Source: IDS-8 sp965651325
GTDB lineage: Bacteria > Pseudomonadota > Gammaproteobacteria > Steroidobacterales > Woeseiaceae
NCBI GenBank assembly: GCA_965651325.1
Contig: CBFGSB010000101.1
Location: 1-10,716 of the forward strand
Direction of reading: 5' to 3'
Length of the DNA: 10,716 nucleotides
The notes under the pieces: generated by a model
Seen by the model: the letters and a program-made list of their open reading frames with translations, nothing else
What the model was told of the DNA's origin: nothing
The model's database searches: none
Translations under genes and position numbers: made by a program
In this document: in pieces, positions 6,251-10,716 of the stretch
How positions within the stretch are numbered: the stretch's first letter is position 1
Layout of the letters: the number at the start of each line of letters is the position of its first letter

Positions 6251-8571
6251 ATCCGTTCCTCGCACTTGATGACGATGGGCTCGATGTCGATCTCGGGTGC
6301 GACCCGGAACTCCAGCCGCACGTCACGGAATCCGGGACGGCTGCCGACGGCGACGTAGGAGCCGGGACGCAACTGGAGCTCCTGGGTGGCAAACGTTCCG
6401 AGTTGCCCGACGCGGAAGATCGATACCTCCGTCGCGTTGTCGGAGACGAACTGCACGGTCAGCGGCGTCGCCGCGCGCTTCAGCAACCGGGAGAGCTCTT
6501 CCTTCTGGTCCTCGAGCCGCGGGCCGACCGATTCCATGCGCGAGATCGAGAGCAGCAGGTTCGTGGCGTCCTGCATGGCGGCGGGCGCGGACAGCGAATC
6601 GGGTGCGGCGATGTACGCTTCGAGCTTCCCGTGCAGCGCGGCGCGCTCGCGCGAGCGCGCGAGCCCCTGCTGCGCGAACTGCAGCAGCGGGTCGATCTCG
6701 AGGATCTCCTCGTACGTCTGCACGGCTTCCTGCCAGCGCTCACCGCCCTCCAGGGTCTTCGCGGCATCCTCGAGCCCGCGGATCTTCGCCAGGCGCACTT
6801 CCTGCTCGACTTGCAGCAGGCCGTCCACCGGCTGCGGCGAGTCGGGCTTCAGGTCCTTCGCCGCCTCGAAGGCGGCCCGCGCGGTCGGGTAGTTGCCGGC
6901 CGCGAGCGCGCTGAAGCCTTCCGTCATGCGCTGCTCGAAGGAGCGCTGGCGGATCGCGCCTTCCACCCGCTCGAGTGCCGTCGCGGCCGGCTGCCAGGCG
7001 GGGTCCAGCTCGAGCGCCTGCTCGAACGCCGACTTCGCCGCCAGCAGCTCGAGGTCGTTCTCGAAGCGCAGCCCCTGGTCGGTCAGGCGCAGCACGCCTT
7101 CGAGATTGCGCGCCCGCTCCAGCCACTGCGACGCCTGCACGTTGCCCGGCGTGATCGCGACGGCCAGGTCGAACAGGCGGATCGCGTCGGCATGATTGCC
7201 CGCTTCGAACGCGGCCTGGCCGGCCTGCATCGCCTGCCGGAACTCGGCGTCGATACGCCGGAACAGCGGCTGCAGCAGCTCGAGGGCCTGGCCGTACTGC
7301 TCGCCGGCCCGCGCGTAATCGCGCCGGAGATAGGCCTCGTCGCCGCTCTTGTAAACGTCCTGCGCGCGCTGCCAGGCGGGACCGCCCCAGCGCTCGACGG
7401 CGCGCAGCTCCAGCCGCTCGAGGTCGGACAGCAGCTCGCCCAGCGTTTCATCGGTGGCCGCCTTCATCGCCGCCATCTCGGCAGGCGACTGCTCCGCCGG
7501 GTCGGCCGGCGGGGCCGTTTCCGGCGCTACGGCCGGCTCGTCGGCAACCGGTTGCGGGGGCGGTTCGGTGCTTTGGCGGGTCTCCAGGGCGTGCGGGAGC
7601 AGGTAGAAAACCGCGACCACGACCACGGCCAGCGCGGCGAGCCCGGCGTACAGGTAGCCTGCCGGGACACCGCGGCCGCTGCTCGCTTCCTCGGCCGCGG
7701 GCCGCGGCGCGGCGCGCCGAAACGGGCGCACCGATTCCACCGACTCGACCTCCCCCGCCAGGCCTGGGTCGAACGCGGCTTCGGTCGGCCGCAGGGTGAT
7801 GGTTCCGGGTTCGACGCCGGCTTCCCGCAAGCGCCCGGTGACCTCCTCGGCCGCGGGACGCGCACCCGCCTCGGGCGCGAGCATCGCGGCGAGCAGGTCC
7901 TGCAGCGCCTCCGGCAGCGGCGCGCCCTCGCGCGGCAGGGGCTGCCGCAGGTCCTCGCGCAGCGCCGGGGCGGGCGGCGGCGGAGCGCCGAACAGCGCTT
8001 CGTGCATCAGGACGCCGAGCGCATAAACGTCGTCCGCCGGCGCGGCCGGCACGCCCTCGCGTTGCTGCGGGCTCATCGCTGCCGGCGTGCCGCCGGACGC
8101 GGCCGCGGCGACGCCGAAATCGACGAGGTAGGGCGACCCCCGCCCGTCGAACAGGACGTTGGTCGCCTTGATGTCGCGGTGCACGATGCCCTTGCCGTGC
8201 GCATAGCGCAACGCATCGGCAAGGAGTCCGAACGGCCGCAGGGCTTCCGCCGGCGGGCGCAGGGCGAGTACCCCCGCGTCCGGTCCGCCGATGAACTGCT
8301 GGCTGTAGAAAGGCCCGTCCGGATCGTCGTGGTATTCGAACACGCGCGCGATGTGCGCGTGCATCAGCCGCGTGCCGGTCTGCCATTCCCGGTGGAACAG
8401 CTCGCGGCCGCCGGCACGCGCGGCGAGCGACGGCAAAAGAAACTTGAGCGCGACGTTCGACGCCGAGCGCTGGTCGCGCGCGAGCCAGACTTCCGACATG
8501 CCGCCGGAGCCCAGCTTCCTGATCAGCGTGTACCGGCCGGCTGCCCGAGCGCCTTCTTTGAGTTCCCGCAT
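6247..8571 (-). CDS. Transmembrane Ser/Thr protein kinase with periplasmic TPR and PEGA-like sensor region
   Basis: 774 residues from the ATG at 8571 (an in-frame TTG at 8580 would add three; neither has a clear ribosome site). The Hanks-type kinase domain is about 10-250: glycine loop GSGGMSEVW (21-29), Lys43 in VALKFL, catalytic HRDIKATN (131-138), DFG at 151-153, DDVYALGV and a late Arg238. Only 13 residues separate DFG from the SPQ motif, and the usual APE/SPE Glu is Gln (AMSPQQ). A Pro/Ala-rich linker leads to one membrane segment (about 305-326). The C-terminal half is probably periplasmic, with about five TPR-like helical pairs (about 395-645), for example AFEAGNHADAIRLFDLAVAI, and a PEGA-like beta module (about 700-770). 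It probably phosphorylates Thr/Ser on local partners; two neighbours carry FHA-type domains. The next gene's likely TTG start overlaps its stop codon. The kinase family is certain; active phosphotransfer is likely but the activation segment is odd. Confidence 0.95.
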   Translation of the reverse strand: MRELKEGARAAGRYTLIRKLGSGGMSEVWLARDQRSASNVALKFLLPSLAARAGGRELFHREWQTGTRLMHAHIARVFEYHDDPDGPFYSQQFIGGPDAGVLALRPPAEALRPFGLLADALRYAHGKGIVHRDIKATNVLFDGRGSPYLVDFGVAAAASGGTPAAMSPQQREGVPAAPADDVYALGVLMHEALFGAPPPPAPALREDLRQPLPREGAPLPEALQDLLAAMLAPEAGARPAAEEVTGRLREAGVEPGTITLRPTEAAFDPGLAGEVESVESVRPFRRAAPRPAAEEASSGRGVPAGYLYAGLAALAVVVVAVFYLLPHALETRQSTEPPPQPVADEPAVAPETAPPADPAEQSPAEMAAMKAATDETLGELLSDLERLELRAVERWGGPAWQRAQDVYKSGDEAYLRRDYARAGEQYGQALELLQPLFRRIDAEFRQAMQAGQAAFEAGNHADAIRLFDLAVAITPGNVQASQWLERARNLEGVLRLTDQGLRFENDLELLAAKSAFEQALELDPAWQPAATALERVEGAIRQRSFEQRMTEGFSALAAGNYPTARAAFEAAKDLKPDSPQPVDGLLQVEQEVRLAKIRGLEDAAKTLEGGERWQEAVQTYEEILEIDPLLQFAQQGLARSRERAALHGKLEAYIAAPDSLSAPAAMQDATNLLLSISRMESVGPRLEDQKEELSRLLKRAATPLTVQFVSDNATEVSIFRVGQLGTFATQELQLRPGSYVAVGSRPGFRDVRLEFRVAPEIDIEPIVIKCEERI
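6248..6261 (-). promoter_or_regulatory. Ribosome-binding site that favours a TTG start for the FHA/PEGA/SUMF1 gene
   Basis: GAGGAA at 6261-6256 lies 5 bases before an in-frame TTG (6250-6248) that overlaps the kinase TGA (6249-6247) as TTGA. The longer reading from GTG at 6265 has no purine-rich site upstream and starts inside kinase codons. The TTG start gives an N-terminus MKVTAIVIRDAEG, which begins at the first beta strand of the FHA-like domain. This is typical stop-start translational coupling. Confidence 0.55.
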
Positions 8572-8576
8572 CGTTG

Positions 8577-8609
8577 CCAATTAGTCTACGGTGCCGGGCA
8601 TTAGTTTAC
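8577..8609 (-). repeat. Two direct repeats of GTARACTAAT, 20-bp period
   Basis: On the minus strand GTAAACTAAT (8609-8600) recurs as GTAGACTAAT (8589-8580), 9 of 10 bases identical. The copies are exactly 20 bases apart, close to two helical turns, so both would face the same side of the DNA. They lie immediately upstream of the kinase ATG at 8571; the second ends next to an in-frame TTG at 8580. Such an arrangement suits a dimeric or tandem-binding regulator, but no protein is assigned. Confidence 0.35.
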
Positions 8610-8655
8610 CGGCGATCGGGGAGTTATCGGTGCCCGGCTTTCGGGGAGTCCGGGC
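8591..8655 (-). promoter_or_regulatory. Kinase leader with mutually exclusive stem-loops and a 25-nt direct repeat
   Basis: In transcript sense the gap between lipoprotein stop and kinase start carries three GC segments. A is GCCCGG (8655-8650), B is GCCGGGCA (8638-8631) and C is TGCCCGGC (8600-8593). B can pair perfectly with A (6 bp, 12-nt loop) or with C (8 bp, 30-nt loop) but not with both, the geometry expected of an attenuator or translational switch. A 16-base block, ACTCCCCGAAAGCCGG (8649-8634), recurs as ACTCCCCGATCGCCGG (8624-8609), 14 of 16 identical with a 25-base period. No T-tract follows either stem, so it is not an ordinary intrinsic terminator. GC-rich DNA gives such pairings by chance fairly often, so confidence is modest. 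Confidence 0.35.
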
Positions 8656-8676
8656 GGCTCGGGATGGGAAACGACC

Positions 8677-9912
8677 TTATTCGCTCGTGTTGGCGAGCTC
8701 GGGCGCGCGGCCGCCCACGCCGACGTCGACGTCTCCGGTGAACCCGGTTTCGACCTGGTACAGGTCCTTCAGGAGCTTGCGCCAGGTCTCGTACTGGGCC
8801 TCGGCGGTGCCGGTCAGCCGGCGCGTCTCGCCCTCCACCCGGACCACCAGCGGCGCTGCCTCGGCGCCGAACGACTCCGACAGTTCCTTGATGTTCTCGC
8901 GGTGGATGTTCGCCGACTGGCGCAGGTTCCAGGCGCTGATGATGGTATTGACGCCCCGGTTCACTCCGACGTAGCGTGCCGCGGATTTTGCCCGGGCCGC
9001 CGACCGGCTCGAGCCGCCGGTATCGATGCTCATCGAGCCCGCCACCACCACGACACCCAGCAGCGCGCGCAAGGTCGCCGCCCGCTTGACCTGGCGATAG
9101 TTGACGTTTTGCTCCCTCGACGTCTCGCGCCAGGACTCGTAGGGAATCGCGATACCGTAGTAGAAGTTCGCGTAATGCTCGTTCAGCGTATCGATGACGA
9201 GGTGATCGCGGGCGCGGATCTGCCGTAGCCGCTCCGCCATCGGATCGTTGTCCGCCGGCAAGCGGACGAGCGAGGTAATGCCGTCTTCGTTGGTGGTGAT
9301 GTAGTCGCCGAATACGGTAGGCGACATGTCGGCAAAAAACTTCATCTCCGAGACCTGGCGAATGCGCCTGATCTCGTCCGGCGTCAGCGACGCGGCGTGG
9401 GCCCGGAGGTCGTTCGCGATCTCATTGAAGACCTTCTGGTAGGGGTCCTTCGACAGGTCGCGGTTGTCGGCGTACGACGTGATGCCGGTCTGCATCGAGT
9501 AGGTTTTCTCGAACCAGTGCTGCCCGCGCGAATCCTCGGCGTTCACGGTGAGTGTCACGAACTCGCCGTCGGACTGGTCGATGGCGCCTGTCAGCGTCAC
9601 GTCCGTAAACACGTAACGCGAAGGAATCACCCGCACGGCGCCCCAGAATCCGGTGCCCTGCAGGGTGGTCTTCAGGTGATACGGCAGGTACCGCGCCTCC
9701 GCCTGCCGCACTTCGGGGTAGATGCCCGATTCGTCGGCATCGTTGTCCTCGGGAATGCCGGGCGCGAAGTTCATGATCCCGACGTCGAGCAGCATGCTCT
9801 CGGCGATGTCGAGCGACGCCACGTTGAGCGGCGTCTTTTCCGCTGTAATCACTTCGGAGACCGTGCAGCCGGTGCATGCAAGCGTCAGCATCAGAAGGAG
9901 CGGAGTCTTCAT
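8677..9912 (-). CDS. Putative outer-membrane lipoprotein of unknown function
   Basis: 411 residues, not recognised as a named family. The N-terminus (MKTPLLLMLTLACTGC) is a short lipoprotein signal with probable lipidation at Cys16. The -3 position is Cys instead of the usual Leu, and Cys13 is an alternative. Residue +2 is Thr, so an inner-membrane-retaining Asp is absent and outer-membrane sorting is expected. After a mixed alpha/beta region (about 30-140) comes a helical part with an ADMSPTVFGDYIT segment (195-207) and a DNDPMAERLRQIRARD stretch (221-236). A hydrophobic stretch lies at about 281-295 (ALLGVVVVAGS), followed by a Ser/Arg/Ala-rich segment. The start is the ATG at 9912; a GGGAGA lies rather far upstream, so initiation context is weak. 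It precedes the kinase gene in the same direction across a 97-bp leader. By analogy with TagQ next to PpkA in type VI secretion loci, an envelope lipoprotein could feed a periplasmic kinase sensor, but there is no sequence evidence of homology to TagQ. Confidence 0.85.
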   Translation of the reverse strand: MKTPLLLMLTLACTGCTVSEVITAEKTPLNVASLDIAESMLLDVGIMNFAPGIPEDNDADESGIYPEVRQAEARYLPYHLKTTLQGTGFWGAVRVIPSRYVFTDVTLTGAIDQSDGEFVTLTVNAEDSRGQHWFEKTYSMQTGITSYADNRDLSKDPYQKVFNEIANDLRAHAASLTPDEIRRIRQVSEMKFFADMSPTVFGDYITTNEDGITSLVRLPADNDPMAERLRQIRARDHLVIDTLNEHYANFYYGIAIPYESWRETSREQNVNYRQVKRAATLRALLGVVVVAGSMSIDTGGSSRSAARAKSAARYVGVNRGVNTIISAWNLRQSANIHRENIKELSESFGAEAAPLVVRVEGETRRLTGTAEAQYETWRKLLKDLYQVETGFTGDVDVGVGGRAPELANTSE

Positions 9913-9969
9913 GGCGGTGTTCGATATTTCTCCCGGTCAGGACCTCATGTAGCCGGCAAACCTCTCCGT

Positions 9970-9982
9970 GGCATTAGCCTAC
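9970..9982 (-). repeat. GTAGGCTAATGCC motif, third copy of a short intergenic motif
   Basis: On the minus strand this reads GTAGGCTAATGCC and overlaps the TAG stop of the Gly-rich gene. It matches 11 of 13 bases of GTAAACTAATGCC at 8609-8597, upstream of the kinase gene, and is a weaker match to a third copy at 8589-8577. Two of the three lie just before a gene start region in otherwise GC-rich DNA. It could be a regulator site or a chance resemblance. No -35/-10 pair is convincing in the 66-bp gap that follows (9913-9978). Confidence 0.25.
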
Positions 9983-10716
9983 AGCTTGTTGTAGTTGCGG
10001 TATTCCTCCCACAACCGTTCCCGCAGCACCGGGTCGTCCTCGGCCAGCGCCGCTTCGCGGAGCTGCTTGGCAACGATGTCCTCGCTCACGAGGTCGGGGA
10101 TGTCGTCCGGCGTGCGCTTCGCGATCTCTTCGTCCGACAAGCCCTCGATCGAGGGCGTGGTAGCGGTTTCATCGGCATCCGTGCGCGCGACCTCACCGCC
10201 GCTGCCGCCTCCGCCGCCGGCCGCCTGTTTGCCGAGACCGACGCCGCCGCCTCCGCCGCCACCGCCGCCGAAGCCCTTGGTGTCGCGGCCGACCGTTGAG
10301 ATTTCCTCCTGCTCGCCCGCCAGCACGCCGTCGAAGTCGCCGACGGATTTGTCGAGTTGCTTTTCCAGCCGCGCTTTTCTTTCAGCCGGCGTTTCGCCCG
10401 GGTACTGGCCGACGCCGCCGGCGCAATCGCCGGAGCCTTCCATCCCGCCGACGCCGCCCGGCAACTGCTGGCCGCATTCCTGCCCGGAACCGCCGGCGGT
10501 ACCGGCCGCGCCCCCGGCACCGCCTGCACCGCCGCCGCCGCCGAGGCCGCGTACGCCGTCGCCGCTGCCGGCCATGCCGCCGGCGCCGCCTGCCCCACCG
10601 CCGCCGCCGGAGGCACCGCCACCCGCGGCACCGCCACCCGCGGCACCGCCGCCCGCGGCACCGCCGCCCGAAGCACCGCCCGGCATACCTCCGCCTGCGG
10701 CACCGCCGCCGGAAGA
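9979..10716 (-). CDS. Gly-rich low-complexity protein, conserved-looking acidic/charged C-terminal tail, 5'-partial
   Basis: The function is not recognised. The frame is open to the window edge: the ten codons upstream of the ATG at 10686 read Ser-Ser-Gly-Gly-Gly-Ala-Ala-Gly-Gly-Gly, which continues the same repeat. That ATG is therefore probably internal and the true start lies outside the window. The visible part has about 120 residues of Gly/Ala repeats, including near-perfect 15-bp tandem units. A charged helical stretch follows (ETPAERKARLEKQLDKS), then a run of nine Gly (GFGGGGGGGGGVG) and a charged tail ending EEYRNYNKL after DDIPDLVSEDIVAKQLREAA. Two Cys sit in the Gly-rich part (QECGQQ, GDCAGG). 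No membrane segment is visible in the part present. The tail looks like a folded or partner-binding element and is the segment likely to be conserved; the Gly-rich part is probably a flexible linker. It lies 66 bp upstream of the lipoprotein gene in the same direction. I am confident it is coding, because the frame ends in an ordinary complex-sequence domain, but not of its role. Confidence 0.7.
   Translation of the reverse strand, partial: SSGGGAAGGGMPGGASGGGAAGGGAAGGGAAGGGASGGGGGAGGAGGMAGSGDGVRGLGGGGGAGGAGGAAGTAGGSGQECGQQLPGGVGGMEGSGDCAGGVGQYPGETPAERKARLEKQLDKSVGDFDGVLAGEQEEISTVGRDTKGFGGGGGGGGGVGLGKQAAGGGGGSGGEVARTDADETATTPSIEGLSDEEIAKRTPDDIPDLVSEDIVAKQLREAALAEDDPVLRERLWEEYRNYNKL
10606..10680 (-). 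repeat. 15-bp tandem repeat inside the Gly-rich gene
   Basis: Five consecutive 15-base units, read on the + strand as roughly RCCCGCGGCACCGCC. The two units at 10621-10650 are identical; those at 10606, 10651 and 10666 differ by one to a few bases. A further degenerate copy follows near 10694-10710. Each unit encodes five residues of the Gly-Gly-Gly-Ala-Ala type in the minus-strand gene. The period is a multiple of three and the sequence lies within the open frame, so this is a coding repeat that can change length without a frameshift. It is not a regulatory or CRISPR repeat. Confidence 0.8.

Noticed and set aside
5198..6358. Plus-strand open frame of 386 codons opposite the FHA/PEGA gene
   Set aside because: No motif is seen, it is rich in Arg, Asp, His and Val, and it is antisense to a clear PEGA/FHA coding region.
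4425..6392. Second long minus-strand frame (655 codons) over the FHA/PEGA gene
   Set aside because: It has extreme Arg/Ala/Gly composition with no domain and is a frame-shifted copy of the real gene.
6403..8604. Plus-strand open frame of 733 codons opposite the kinase gene
   Set aside because: It mirrors the kinase codons and has no recognisable motif; the minus strand has full kinase and TPR signatures.
8591..8638. Intrinsic terminator after the lipoprotein gene
   Set aside because: The stems are GC-rich but no T-run follows in the direction of transcription, and one loop is 30 bases long.
10684..10686. ATG as start of the Gly-rich gene
   Set aside because: The same repeat continues in frame upstream to the window edge, so it is more probably an internal Met.
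10606..10710. CRISPR array or DNA-level repeat element
   Set aside because: The units are contiguous 15-mers without spacers and keep an open frame for Gly/Ala repeats.

Overview
The window is a GC-rich, tightly packed stretch with every supportable gene on the minus strand, so transcription runs from high to low coordinates. A lipoprotein signal, periplasmic PEGA/TPR modules and a MotA/TolQ-type inner-membrane channel point to a Gram-negative, high-GC proteobacterium. A gammaproteobacterium is my guess, made from the look of the Gly-rich and lipoprotein families, with low confidence. No RNA gene, insertion sequence, CRISPR array or convincing intrinsic terminator was seen, and no gene-free stretch exceeds about 110 bases.

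Layout in transcription order. (1) 10716-9979: a Gly-rich protein with a charged C-terminal tail, cut off at its 5' end by the window edge. (2) 9912-8677: a lipoprotein of unknown function. (3) A 97-bp repeat-rich leader. (4) 8571-6247: a transmembrane Ser/Thr protein kinase with a periplasmic TPR and PEGA-like sensor half. (5) 6250-3800: an FHA-like domain, one membrane segment, five PEGA-type repeats and a SUMF1/FGE-like domain that lacks the catalytic cysteines. (6) 3756-3376: a small, extremely acidic secreted protein. (7) 3266-2466: a MotA/TolQ/ExbB-family channel subunit. (8) 2456-1089: an Hsp70/actin-like ATPase-fold domain fused to a C-terminal FHA domain. (9) 1099-5: a MotB/ExbD-like transmembrane segment with a coiled coil and a periplasmic von Willebrand A (VWA) domain. 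Genes 4-5 and 8-9 overlap and 7-8 are 9 bases apart, which indicates an operon with translational coupling.

Working model (inference). The locus encodes a trans-envelope signalling machine. The cytoplasm would hold the kinase domain, two FHA-type domains and the Hsp70-like domain. The inner membrane would hold a MotA-like/MotB-like ion-driven unit. The periplasm would hold TPR, PEGA, SUMF1-like and VWA binding domains plus an acidic small protein, and the upstream lipoprotein may sit in the outer membrane. Proton or sodium flow through the MotA-like pentamer could move the VWA arm, and kinase/FHA phosphorylation could control it. I recognise each family but not the combination as a named system. 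It shares parts with Zorya (ZorAB), Tol-Pal/Exb and the T6SS threonine-phosphorylation pathway (PpkA, TagR, TagQ), but matches none of them.
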